Shown here: in pieces, positions 9,097 to 20,340 of the stretch
Layout of the letters: each line of letters opens with the position of its first letter
How positions within the stretch are numbered: position 1 is the stretch's first letter
Assembly: GCF_910592395.1 (NCBI RefSeq)
Contig: NC_088316.1
Location: forward strand, 3,784,001-3,848,000
Source: Lineus longissimus
Taxonomy: Eukaryota; Nemertea; Pilidiophora; Heteronemertea; Lineidae
Reading direction: 5' to 3'
DNA length: 64,000 nt
Translations under genes and position numbers: made by a program
Notes under the pieces: generated by a model
What the model was told of the DNA's origin: nothing
Database searches by the model: none
Seen by the model: only the letters and a program-made list of their open reading frames with translations

Positions 9097-10758
9097 GATC
9101 ATCCTAATCTTAATGCTGTTAAGAAACTTAAGGTTACTGTAAAAGATAACATGAATTTTGTGACATGCTGATTGCATTTTTTTAGTATAGTCTTCCAGTG
9201 TCAGAACCAGGGAAGTGTGGGGTACTTCTAATACTGACCACCAACTTATGGATTATCAATTAGTCTTCTGTGGGCTATTTCGTTTTTCCTGCGTACAACT
9301 TAAGATGAAAGTGTAAGACCTTTTAAATCCATGTCTATAAGCCTATTACAATCGAAATAATCCATAACTTGAGTTTGGCATTATTTAAACAGTGGGGCGT
9401 CCTTCAAAGGCAAAGACATAATAATTATACTAGCAGGTATATACCCATTTTCTCTCAAGTGCAATAGTGATGATTCAATTCAACTAAGATGTGTTTAACT
9501 GTACAAGATGTACAGCAAATACATGCATAATCTGGTTTTTTCTTTGATGAGATTGAATTTTAGATTGGTCGAGATTGAGATCCACGATAGGAAAGGGATT
9601 GTCCAAATTTGATCTAATTATCTTGCACGCCAACTACAACAAAAAATATCACACATTTCCACAGATTTTAAGTTCAAGTTGAGGTGAAAATGTTTCACCA
9701 CTTCTCAGCATAGGTGCTAATTTTTTTCCCAAAGGGAAGAATTTTGTTGTAAATTAAGTTTAACAGCGGCTAATAAATTCTTCATGACACAACCTGGTTT
9801 CATTCCATTTTAATTGGTAGACCACACCAAGTAATTAGAGCTTGTGTCCCAAAAGGGCTTGAAGAAAGTCTGCCAGATAACTCGGCGTTGATGCGGGGTC
9901 AAAGACGTCGACGAGATTGTTTGGAAGAAGTCAACAAATCTGCTTCTGATAGTAGCAGTGCTTCCTGGCACAGAAGATCACAGCTGCAATCGCCGACTCC
10001 AACTGCCACTCAAAAATCAGTGCACGGCTAATATAAAAAAATGTTGATACTTGCAGTTCGTGATTGGCGACTTAACACCGACAGTAAAATCAGCTCGTCA
10101 GCATGAGCATACTACACAAAAAAGTAATCGGCAAAAGGCGGCAAATATTCTCATAGCATGCTGCCACCATTAAAAAAAAAATCTGAATATGATTTAGTTA
10201 TCCTTGTTATCATCCTTTTATTGTTACCGCCTGTCTATTCACAAATTAAAATGGATGATCTCTCCAGAGAATTTGTTGAATTTGTTTTCATCCACTACCT
10301 AGCTTGGAATCCATCATTCTGATGGAATATTCATTAGCCACTAGTTCCTACCGTCCCATAGGCCTTTTCGAAGAAGATGAATCAGTGCCAAAACAAATCA
10401 AATGTGCACACTCTGAACACATCAAAAGGCCGACTTTGGACAACAGCCACGGTGACCCTTTTGTTCTAGGTGAAACACATGACAGCACCCCAACAAACTT
10501 CTTCGAAAAGGTCGATTAATGCCAAAATCCACATGGAATTTATGTCTGATTGATATACCCTATCCTCTGGGTGTACTCGCAAACAAGGGCTTGTTGGATA
10601 TGTTGCCGAGTCAAAATTTGAATATGTAGCATAGTTTCACCGATCTATGCAATTCTAACCATATATTTTCAACATAGTCATTCGATGCCGGCCTTTTCAA
10701 ATGAGATAGTTTGGGAGCTGACCAGACTTGCGCTTCACCTGGAAAAAAGGGTCAAAGT
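9097..10758. other. Unique non-coding stretch
   Basis: AT-rich, without recognisable repeats or domains. A 71-codon open frame near 10304 has no recognisable homology. Confidence 0.35.
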
Positions 10759-11099
10759 GGCTTAAAGTGATACTATGATGTGATTTACAACTTTGCGGAA
10801 ATACGTCAGTTTTTAATTGTTGATCACAAATGTAAAGCTCAAATTTTCCATTTTTGATTAGATTTATTATAAAATCGCTGAATGTAAACCACCGCGTCCG
10901 CGAAAATGTTCATGTTGTGACGTCATCAACGAAAACGGCATCGAAGCGAGCCGTCCGGGCGGGATTAAACCATCAATTTCTAGAAAATGTGCATTTCGAT
11001 TCGAAAACCTTACCGATTTATGAGAAAGTGACGTAGTCATTTGTCAAAAACAGCTAAAGCATTATATGGTGAAATTTGACACAAGTTACCCTTTAAGGC
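10759..11099. mobile_element. TTAA-flanked MITE
   Basis: The left end reads TTAA then AGTGATACTATGATGTG. The right end reads ACACAAGTTACCCT then TTAA, the inverse of AGGGTAACTTGTGT. The ends therefore form an imperfect TIR with TTAA at both outer edges, the target-site duplication of piggyBac-type transposition. About 340 bp, with a GTGACGTCATC-rich centre and no transposase. Assignment to the TTAA class is an inference from the flanks. Confidence 0.65.
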
Positions 11100-11266
11100 A
11101 TTGCCGAAGTATTCTGAGGCCTTATGAGGGTGCACATTTGTTTTGTTTTTTTGGCCCTGGTTTGTCTTTGTTGAAAAGGCCCATTCAACATGCTCAGCAG
11201 GAGAGACAGTGGGTTGACACCAAATCATCCACTGGTCATGACACCATGTTCTTCTAGCTTTTGTTT

Positions 11267-11639
11267 CAATAGCATTCCGCGAAGTTACTATTTATAGCTC
11301 ACAAGGTCATTTGCATAAGATATTGATGACGCTTTAGTCACGTGACAGTCGGACATCGACACTTATTTCTACGCATTTGAGCTTATTTCAAAGTCAATTA
11401 TCTTTGACCCTGCATTGTTTTTAGCATGAATGATAGCATAGAGTCAGAGAGAGAAATATTCAGAACAATTATGGCGTATTTCCAACACTCGGACATGTGC
11501 CAGATTGAATCTAACTGCCCTAGTCAGAAAGCCTGAATCCATTACGAAACCGCATGTTTGTCCGACATTCCCTGTAATTCAGCGATGGGGAAATAGAGGG
11601 CAGCAGCTGCAGTGACGTCATCTTCGCGGAATGCTATTG
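11267..11639. mobile_element. MITE with perfect 18-bp TIRs
   Basis: CAATAGCATTCCGCGAAG at 11267-11284 is exactly inverted at 11622-11639. Length 373 bp, no coding frame. The flanks are both T-rich (TTGTTT left, TTTAG right), so the target-site duplication cannot be fixed by eye. Confidence 0.85.
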
Positions 11640-13075
11640 TTTAGTAATCAATCAACCAGTCCTAGATCGGTTAAACTAGAGTAGGCAACTTTCACCGCTC
11701 TGTGAAATCAAAAATAAGGTCATGCTGGACTATGACGTCATGCCCACAGGACAACTTGGTGTCACCAATAAATGAACTGAGAAATAACGGTGTCTTACCT
11801 TTCGCCAACAGAAAGATCTATATAATCATCATTGAGGTCAAAATCCATGGTAACGGCCTTAGCTAATTAACTCCAAAATCAAAATCCATGGTTACAACAT
11901 AAGCTTATTAATTCCAAAATATTTGTGAGCGCTTCTCCGAACATCCCACAATGATGAGTGAAAAGGAAAAGATATTATTCCATTTTTAGACGTGTCAGGT
12001 ATCCAGCATTAAGAAAGTGTCCACAGATATATTGAAGTAAAAGCTGGGCAACATTCCCAAACCATGATACATAGCTTTCCCTGGTCTTCACTATGTGAGC
12101 GTTTTTATATTTGAATTCCATAGAAAAATAATCATTTGCCATCAAATAAGTATTTTCTGCCTTATTTTGCTTAAACAGAATTCACCACACATTGACATTC
12201 CTGACGATGGGCAGTAGGCCCATAGGTCTTGCTAAGGTAAGGCCTAAGTGACAACTGCACTTCAGTAGGAACTACCAAAAAAATGCTTAGTTGAAGTCCA
12301 TTAAATGCACCCTATTGGGTAGAGCACATACTTATACTAGGCCTTCCCTTAACTTCTCTGTCGTATGAATAGGAACATTACTTGTACAATATGTATGATT
12401 ATGCATAACCGGAATCACTCGGGCCTATGGAAGGCATGTTGGGGACAGGTCAAAATGAGCTAAAACTTGACAAAGCATGGTGAAGAATAGGCCTAGGTAT
12501 GATCAAATACAATGTTTACAATGATATAGAACTGATTTAAAGACCTCTCACTCTTGTAGGTCAACAGGCCATATATTTTGATTATGTGAATGAAGGTAAT
12601 GGGATGTAAGAAGTGGTTTTGATATGATAAAGGGTCCTTGATTATATTGACTCAAACAGCTAATGAATTTTGGAGGTCAAGAAGCATTTTTCTGATGACT
12701 GAACTAAAGAAATAAAGTGACAGGTAAATTTGATTAGCCTGAATTCCCACAATAAAACCAGAGACTTCTGACATCGTTTAATTAGTTTGTCCGGACTTAC
12801 CCTATGCTGTACAGTAAAAAAATTTAAACTCGTAACTGAATTTGAAAATTTCTTGTTGCGTAAATATGTACTGAATATGAATTTCGACATTGTCATGGTG
12901 TAGACCAATATACAAATTCTATATCTACCAAGTTTCAGCTCATTTGCATGATAAATTCACGACCATCTTGCATAACCAGTGGTTTTCAATACTCTGCCAC
13001 TTGCTCTTTCAAACCCCTGGTAGCATTGGGTATAACTGCACTTTTATTTTCAAGTATATATGAACGGCGCACACC
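11640..13075. other. Unique non-coding stretch
   Basis: No gene or repeat family recognised, apart from a local repetition of CAAAATCCATGGT at about 11840 and 11880. Confidence 0.35.
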
Positions 13076-13418
13076 TTAAAGCGAACTGGAACCGCCAAGC
13101 CAGTTCGTATGACCTCGTTTTCATTTCCTGCGTATCGGGTGATCAGAACGAGGCATGAATGAAACATGGCGCCTAGCTGTCAATCATTCAGTGACGTCAC
13201 TTCTATGGAATTTACTACGAAAATTCATGAATGAAAGATCGCATGACTCACGTGATTCTCACATGATTCTCAATAATAACAAATTGATCTGCGCATGCTA
13301 GGGCACTGGGGGCGGAGCTACAAATCTGAACTCGAATAGGAAGTTGGAAGTTTGACTTTCTCGGGCGGTGAAAGTCGAAAAGTTGAATAAATCGCTCAGC
13401 GGTTCCAGTTCGCTTTAA
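13076..13418. mobile_element. TTAA-flanked MITE with perfect 16-bp TIRs
   Basis: TTAAAGCGAACTGGAACCGC at 13076-13095 is exactly inverted at 13399-13418. Taking TTAA as the target-site duplication leaves a 16-bp perfect TIR. Length 343 bp. The interior holds GTGACGTCAC and CACGTGATT words and no coding. Mobilisation by a piggyBac-type transposase would fit the TTAA flanks but is inferred. Confidence 0.85.
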
Positions 13419-13507
13419 TGGAGACTATAGGAAGGAGCAGGGGGATCAAATTGGCCATCTTCAGGTGACTAATATACATAGTAAGGGCGCTAGGTCATGT
13501 TGACATC

Positions 13508-13795
13508 AGTGAATAAAGAGGTGTCCTCAATAGAGAGGTTATAAATTGAATGGAAACAACCACGTCTGGACCAAAACTAGTGTTCTAATAGAGAGGGTGT
13601 CCTCAATAGAGAGGTTAAATTGAATGGAAACAACCACGTCTGGACCAAAACTAGTGTTCTAATAGAGAGGGTGTCCTCAATAGAGAGGTTAAATTGAATG
13701 GAAACAACCACTTCTGGACCAAAACTAGTGTTCTAATAGAGAGGGTGTCCTAAATAGAGAGGTGTCTGCTAAGGGAGGTTCCACTATAGTATAGT
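13508..13795 (-). mobile_element. GGACACC-family element with internal triplication
   Basis: On the minus strand it starts TATAGTGGAACCTCCCTTAG. A module of about 75 bp (TGTCCTCAATAGAGAGG, then AAACAACCAC, GGACCAAAACTAGTGTTCTA on plus) starts at 13522, 13598 and 13672, with a final partial start at 13746. Spacings are 76, 74 and 74 bp. The family's internal module has been amplified in this copy only. Confidence 0.8.
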
Positions 13796-14294
13796 TACAT
13801 CATTACCACATCAGCCAAGCCATGAGGCCAACAAACTGAAGTGCTTCCCAACTCCCTCTTAAGCACGGTTCGTTACCTCTTGCGACATGTTTCCCCCTCG
13901 TGGCTGCGCGCTCATTAGCGTAATTTTTCACAATCATCGCAACAATCTAATATCGCGCATCGCCTAATTGCTCTCTGCAAGAATCTCCACTGACCACAAG
14001 TGCTTCCAAACTTCTACCGGCCGTCGTAATCGTTAATTTTGGTGTGAAAAATGTGCCGTCGTCTCGGTAATGCACTGCCAATCAATGAATTAATCGATAA
14101 ATGAAACGGCCAGGGGCCATTGTGCTCACCGTATACATCTTTTAGTAGGCAGGATCATGCTTAGTTTAGAGGTGAATATGGTGAACACAATCAGGCATGA
14201 AGACTTTTTTTAGATGTGTATTGATGTCAAGTAATAAGACAGGGCAGTATATATAAGTTTATGATCCAACCAATAATTGTCTATGACATCAACA
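13796..14294. other. Unique stretch, possible conserved non-coding element
   Basis: The segment 13860-14110 is not repetitive and is dense in homeodomain-like words (TAAT, AATCAATGAATTAATCGAT). It stands out from the surrounding transposon-derived DNA. This is only a composition impression. Confidence 0.25.
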
Positions 14295-15756
14295 AGATCA
14301 ATATCGTGTGATTGCTAAGAGTCCCTGCAATAAAAAATTCATCGAAAAAAAGTCATTAATAAGCGAGATATTGCATGTCCTACTTTTTCAGTTTTGACTC
14401 CCTGGTGGCCAAATCAAGAATCAGATCAGGCCAAAATTCGGTGTCAGAGATTATCTGATGTAGGGGGTTACATGTACCAACTTTCAAGTTCATAGCTTCA
14501 GCAGTTAAGAAACGTGCCATAGTTACACTCTAATGGCCAATTTACGCCATTTGACCTCTGTGACCTAGAAAAGGAGGTCAAATCCAAAAATCGTAGGACA
14601 TGTGGTGTATCCTTGCTAGAAGTCCCTGCCATAAAAATTTTATCGAAAACAATTCACTCAAATAAGCAAGATATTGCACTTCTTCCTTTTTCCATTATGG
14701 CCCCCTGGTGGCCGAATAAAGAATCAGATCAGGCCAAAATTCGGCATCAAAGGTTATCTGATGTAGGGGGTTATATGCACCAAGTTTCAAGTTCATAGCT
14801 TTACTGGTTAAGAAACGTGCCATAGTTTACACTCGTGCCATAGTTTACACTCTAACGGCCAATTTACGCCATATGACCTCTGTGACCTTGAAAAGTAGGT
14901 CAAATTGAAAACCCGTAAGACATGTGATGTATTCTTCCTAAGAGTACCTACCATAAAAATTTTATCGAAAACAAGTCACTTATAAGCGAGATATCACACT
15001 TTTCAGATATCCACTTTTGGCCCCCTGGTGGCAAAGTTGAGAATCAGATCAAACTGAAATTCAGCACCAGAGGCTATGTGATATAGGGGGTTATATGTAC
15101 CAAGTTTCAAGTTCATAGCTTTAGTGGTTAAGAAACGTGCCATAGTTTACACTCTAACGGCCAATTTACGCCATATGACCTCTGTGACCTTGAAAAGTAG
15201 GTCAAATTGAAAACCCGTAAGACATGTGATGTATTCTTCCTAAGAGTACCTACCATAAAAATTTTATCGAAAACAAGTCACTTATAAGCGAGATATCACA
15301 CTTTTTAGATATCCACTTTTGGCCCCCTGGTGGCAAAGTGGAGAATCAGATCAAACCAAAATTCAGCACCAGAGGCTATGTGATATAGGGGGTTATATGT
15401 ACCAAGTTTCAAGTTCATAGCTTTAGTGGTTAAGAAACGTGCCATAGTTTACACTCTAATGGCCAATTTACGCCATATGACCTCTGTGACCTTGAAAACA
15501 AGGTCAAATTAAAAACCCGTATAATATAAAATGTATATTTGCTATGAGTACCTACAACAAAAGTTTTATCGAAAACAAGTCACTAATAAGCGAGATATCA
15601 CACTTTTTAGATATCGACATTTGGCCCCCTGGTGGCCAAACAGAGAATCAGATCGGACCGAAAATCAGTGTCAGAGGTCAGCTGACCTAGGGCATTCTGT
15701 GTACAAAGTTTCAAGTTCATAGCCCTAGCAGTTAAGAAACGTGCCACTGTTAGGAT

Positions 15757-15757
<1 letters not shown>
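14295..15757 (+). repeat. 302-bp tandem repeat, about 5 units
   Basis: The anchor AACGTGCCAY falls at 14511, 14814, 15134, 15436 and 15738, so units are about 302 bp. The third interval is longer because of a 16-18-bp micro-duplication near 14819-14850. Each unit carries CATAAAAATTTTATCGAAAA, CCCCTGGTGGCC, AGAATCAGATC, a GGGGGTTAYATGYACCAA block and TTTCAAGTTCATAGC. Between units, TGACCTCTGTGACCT plus a following AGGTCA forms three hormone-receptor-like half-sites. The array ends in the (CGA)n tract. Relatives are at 51290-51710 and 59365-59590. Apparent open frames are not recognisable proteins. Confidence 0.9.

Positions 15758-15820
<63 letters not shown>
15758..15820. repeat. (CGA)21 microsatellite
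   Basis: Twenty-one uninterrupted CGA triplets at the 3' end of the 302-bp array. On the minus strand it reads as a polyserine frame, which is incidental. It is followed by ACAGCGCTATCGTATAGACT and CCCCTTACGGTGAGCC, a tail also present in altered form at about 51660-51710 and 59535-59580. The tract therefore seems to belong to the element. Confidence 0.95.
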
Positions 15821-15823
<3 letters not shown>

Positions 15824-15981
15824 ACACAGCGCTATCGTATAGACTCCCCTTACGGTGAGCCAAAAATTATTATGAAATTTATTGGGTACTGGGAAATACT
15901 TTTTGTTAATGTGTTGATAATTAGTCACGGTCTATCGCTGTGAATGGATGCAACGTTAAAAGGATATGGCGAATAAACTAC

Positions 15982-16161
15982 CTGCAGTGGAATCACCCTT
16001 TGGGGACACCTGTCTATTGAGGACAATTTCTCTAATACAAGCAACACATCTGGTCCCATATTGGTCGTTTCCATTGAATCAGATATCTTTCATTCGGACA
16101 CCTCTCTATTAAGGACAGCATTTCTCCATACCAAAGGTTTCCTTATAGAGACTCTACTTGT
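15982..16161 (+). mobile_element. GGACACC-family element
   Basis: It starts CTGCAGTGGAATCACCC and shows GGGGACACCTGTCTATTGAG, GGTCCCATATTGGTCGTTTC, GGACACCTCTCTATTAAGGA and a decayed right end (TTATAGAGACTCTACTTG). Same layout and orientation as the copies at 8918, 21308 and 57988. Confidence 0.7.
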
Positions 16162-16975
16162 TAAATCAGCAGTTCTTTGGAAGCTTCGAATAAGACTGTG
16201 CATGCATTAGAGATTTTTATTCAGACCACGCCAGGTTTTGATTGGAGCGGCAAATATATGAGGTTTTAAATAGCAGCTCATATCTATTGGTCTCCTTTCC
16301 AACAAATGGGGCGGTGTCAGTTTCGGCGGAAGATGGGTTTTGTTGGCGATGTAATTGCGTCTGGCGAAATGGGTGAAGTAACTCGTCAGGAGAGCAAGAA
16401 CAGCATACTGATTTTCCTCGAAACTATCAACCGCAGATCTGGGGGCCAATCGAAGTTTGGCAAAGTTGGCGCATATGGACAATTAAATGAAGAAGCAGTC
16501 ACAGCAACAGCCAATTTCCTCCTCAGGTACTAGCACAAGCCCCTTTAAATTTGCTGGGTTGGGGAGGGGGCGCAGTGTGGTATTGAAAGGCAAGGACCAC
16601 TGAAAAGATCATCACCTCAAGGACAAATACCCCTGATTGGTAATCAAATCTCCCCGACATGTCGTGATAATTCCACGGAGGAACTGACACGTGCCATGCA
16701 ACATGTCTCTACCACGCTGATCAAATAAGTCCAGGAAATGAAGGGTATTTATATATAATTCAACAGTTGCCCTGGAAATGACCTTTGACTTTGTTGATCC
16801 AGATGGAGGCGGGAGGCACTTAGTTCGAAATTACCAAACAAAGCGGTTATTGATTCAGGGTTTGATAATCATTACAAACAGTACTACAGTTACAACTAGT
16901 TTTCAGTATTGACCTGGCAGAGCCTGAGCAATCTATCCAAATGGTAGTACACACCACGTACCTCCATTACCAATA
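16162..16975. other. Unique non-coding stretch
   Basis: Open frames at 16207-16533 on both strands have no recognisable domain. G-rich patch at 16560-16572. Nothing else identified. Confidence 0.35.
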
Positions 16976-17720
16976 TTAGCCCAACGAATTACACCTCTCA
17001 TCTCTCTTCTGATCCCCTATCCTATGTCGCAAGAGTGTGATTTTCCACCGTAATAAGTATTGCCAGCAAATTATGAGAGACTCGGTGAGAATACTAAACA
17101 CCTGCCCATGAGAGATATGTGTAATTTGCTTGACCAATACTTTCACACCAGTGCTACTAATCACTTTGGTATGATTCAGGAGACCGTTGAAATTACTCTT
17201 TTGGTCAGAAAAACTGACGATTGTCGTATGAGAGGCCCCGAGCAACTGATCAAACTACTTTTTCTGGTAAGTACTTGACTTGACTACAAAGCTTGTGTAT
17301 TGAATAAACTTGGAATCATTGCTATAACCATAGGGGTGCAGCTAGTCGAGGGGGGAAGCCCCGAAGTCACCTAAAAGTTTGTTTTTGACCGCGATTTTGG
17401 CTGATAAATTTCAAAAAGTCTCAATTTGCACACGTCACACACCTCGAGATCCCATTGCCTCCCCAAGACCAGAAAATTAGCTACGCCTCTGAAGAAAGTT
17501 AGAATGGCAAACCAATGTTAGAATGACAAATTACTCTCTCCCTCCCTTCCTCACTGGTCCTCCCACCCTATGTCACCAGAGTGTGATTTTCCGCCGCAAC
17601 GAGCAATGCCACCAATTTATCACCAAGAATACTAAACACCTGCTCCTCGGGAATATGCGTAATCTGCTTGACCATACAGCTTTCACACAAGTACCACTGA
17701 CCACTTTGTCATGATTTGTG
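16976..17720. repeat. Divergent direct duplication, 545 bp apart
   Basis: The blocks 16995-17195 and 17540-17715 share GAGTGTGATTTTCC, GAATACTAAACACCTG, AATMTGCTTGACC, CTTTCACAC and a CCACTTTG/ATCACTTTG element in the same order. They are clearly related but diverged, with an inserted stretch (including the element at 17331-17494) between them. Confidence 0.65.
17331..17494. mobile_element. Short 'GTAGCTAG' inverted-end element
   Basis: The left end AGGGGTGCAGCTAGTCGAGG and right end TTAGCTACGCCTCTGAAG are imperfect inverted repeats. Between them lie a G-rich patch and TTTTTGACCGCGATTTTGGC. The same design (GGACGTAGCTAGC, poly-G, TTTTTCGTCCAAAATCACGG, GGCTACGCTCATGCC) occurs inside the 4.25-kb duplicated unit at 25808-25972 and 30059-30223. 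Confidence 0.6.
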
Positions 17721-17724
17721 AGAA

Positions 17725-17900
17725 TTACGGCTTGGCAATGACTCTGGAAACGTCAGCGCCTGTCGCCTCTGAGGTCCCGGGTTGGATTCCTGGTCGGTCT
17801 CGGTACACTCATGTGATAGAGAGGGCGACTCTCTTCGACAGTATAGGTTTCCTCCGGGGTCTCCGGTTTCCTCCTACTTACATTACAATCACCAGATATC
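17725..17900 (+). mobile_element. tRNA-derived SINE
   Basis: The segment contains a degenerate A box (TGGCAATGACTCTGG at 17733) and a B box (GGTTGGATTCC at 17780-17790, consensus GGTTCGANTCC) inside AGGTCCCGGGTTGGATTCC. These are the internal polymerase III promoter elements of a tRNA head. A TCCGGGGTCTCCGGTTTCCT body follows, of a type common in invertebrate tRNA-SINEs. One copy in this window. Old, judging by box substitutions. Confidence 0.7.
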
Positions 17901-20340
17901 GTTTATAGAGCTATCATGTCCTCGTTGATGCTCAGCTCTCAACTCACTATTCAAAGCATCACTCACACTGCACTACGTTTCAATTCAGCATTTGTTTCGC
18001 AAATAAATAAAAATTGCAAAAAATATTTTTTATTGGAAGAACCAAAAATCATATTTTTGAAAAGAAATTTTCGTAAATGGCAAAAATACGACAGTGCAAA
18101 AATTTAGCAGTTGACAGTAGTATTCTGTGCTTTTTCCAGTTTTTATACCCTAATGGTTTTGTGATTAGTAGGCGCACCGCAGTCATCATTTATGGGTGAC
18201 CTGTGGTCTGCAGATTCCCCTAGCGATCAACACTTGTTGACATAGCAACCATGTGTTTGCAGGTGATAAATGACATCTATTGTGGGCAGTCAGGTATGGC
18301 AGCTTGATGGTCGATGGAATGAGAAGTTGGTTTTTCAGAAGTGATGACGTGCAATGATAGTGCCAGACACATATTTTATTTAGGTGAACTCAACAGATTT
18401 TTCTGTGCAAGGGTTAATTTTGTAACGCTGTTTGTTTTCATTGTATTTATTGGTGGCTCCAATGAGTGCAGTTGTTATGCATGCAAATTTGCTGAAACTT
18501 GGTATTCATACTAGTTGTATATCTGCCAACACAACAACAATGCTGACATTCATATTTAGTGCGTATTTACATATTTGAAATCTTTTCAAATTCGAGTTCA
18601 GTTTTCAAATCTATGAACGGACGTAGCAGGCCTTTAATGTACAGAGCAATTTTAGCTCAAGAGCATACTTTCACATAGGCTAGCTCTGCCACCTGAGCAC
18701 AAATCTTAGCCCCAAAGAGCTCCATACATGTATCGATCCCTACAACACAGATAAGCTTAGAAAACTTCTATAATTTCCACACACTCCCCTCTCAGCTCTC
18801 ACCACAAAGCCGGCCACGTTATTGACAGCATCTCTTCTTAGCTCTCACCGCAAGCCCAAGCTGATCAATTCACGAAACTAATCCTCTTCATTCTATCCCC
18901 CCATTGTCTCGTTGGGGCGTCTAACTCATCAATCCCATGATCCACTCGAAGAAATCGAATTCTCCGTCAATTGAGAAGAAATCGCTACAAACCCCGTCAG
19001 CCGTGTCTTGAACGGATAATTCCAGAAACTTCATTGACTATTTTTACGGTCGGTTTGTCTTTATTGGCCAAAAGGTCAAAGCAGTTTTCCACATTTTTCA
19101 GTTTTTGTCGCAGTTATGACCTTGTAAATTTTTAACTGGTGACAACTATTTATTGTATACAATTGTGACCTGCTCTTGCAAGATTATGGGCTTGGTCCGC
19201 GCCCATCGGGATATATGCCAATAGGGATGGAAACTCTTCCAAATGGATGGTGCCCATAAGGCTATTTTATTTGTTGTCATTTAAAGATGCTCAAAAAAAT
19301 TTGAACGTCATCAAAATCCATTCACTTATTTCTTTTTTCGTCATATTTCTGATTGGTAGCGTCAGTAATCCTTCGAAAAATATCACAATATGGCTATAAT
19401 TAGCTGTTGCAGTAACCCGAGGCATATAACCTGAGCTATAACTGTAAACCCTTGCGAGCGAGCCCCCTTTAGTCTCCTTCATTAGTTTATCAATAGGCAT
19501 CCGTATTATCACTAACAAGCAAAGAAAAAACTACTTTTTTGTTGTACTGCTTGGAAATATGATTTGGAGAAAAAGAGGAAAAGTGAAGAAAAAAGGTCTT
19601 CTAAAATATTTAAGTAAGCCTATAAGTAATATGAACTTCACGTGCGGTCTTGGGGTAAATTTAGACTACCCGTAATTGAAAAGAGGCAAATTTGTCAACT
19701 TTTAGCTTTGCTCACATTTAATCAGTTGACAGCACTCTTTTGTAGTTTTAAGTTGACTTGAAGTTTACTAGCTCAAAGCAAATCAGAGAGCTGAATTAAA
19801 TTTGCATTTCAAAATGACTTCACACATACGGTTAAGTTGTTACAACTATAGCCGTGGTACAATTATGGCCTCTGTGTGCATCAATGTGTACTGCCAGCTG
19901 TTTTATATACATAGGGACTATAATTGTATCTTGGCTATAATTGTAACACTTTACCTTTACTTACATGCATGTGTGTGTATGTGTACATCTACCTAAATTC
20001 TTATTTCACACACTAAGCACGTACACCCAGTCACCTCGAAAATCATGAGCAGCCCGATATCATAATCCGCTTCAGAGATAAATCAAGCTCACATCCTCAG
20101 TGTCATGGTAATGAAATCGTTGCAATGTAAGGCGGGGTCTGCGGACAGAGTAGACCGGCAAATATCCTGTGAGTGATTCCTGACGAGGCCACAAAAGAAG
20201 ATGAACGGACGAACTGATTGATGGAGCTTTGATGTTGACAATACAAGGGCAATGATGCGGGCAGTAAACATTTCAGTTACTGCGATGATTGCAAGCAAAC
20301 TTGGTTCCGAAGGCGCTAGATCCACCAGGGCTCAGTGGAG
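17901..20340. other. Unique non-coding stretch
   Basis: About 2.4 kb without a recognisable gene or repeat family. Very AT-rich 'TTTGCAAAAAT' sequence lies at 17990-18115. The 18780-19040 segment is more complex and non-repetitive and could be a conserved non-coding element. Short open frames here carry no known domain. Confidence 0.3.

Noticed and set aside
15725-15928. Minus-strand frame with a polyserine run
   Set aside because: It is the translation of the (CGA)21 microsatellite at the end of a repeat array.
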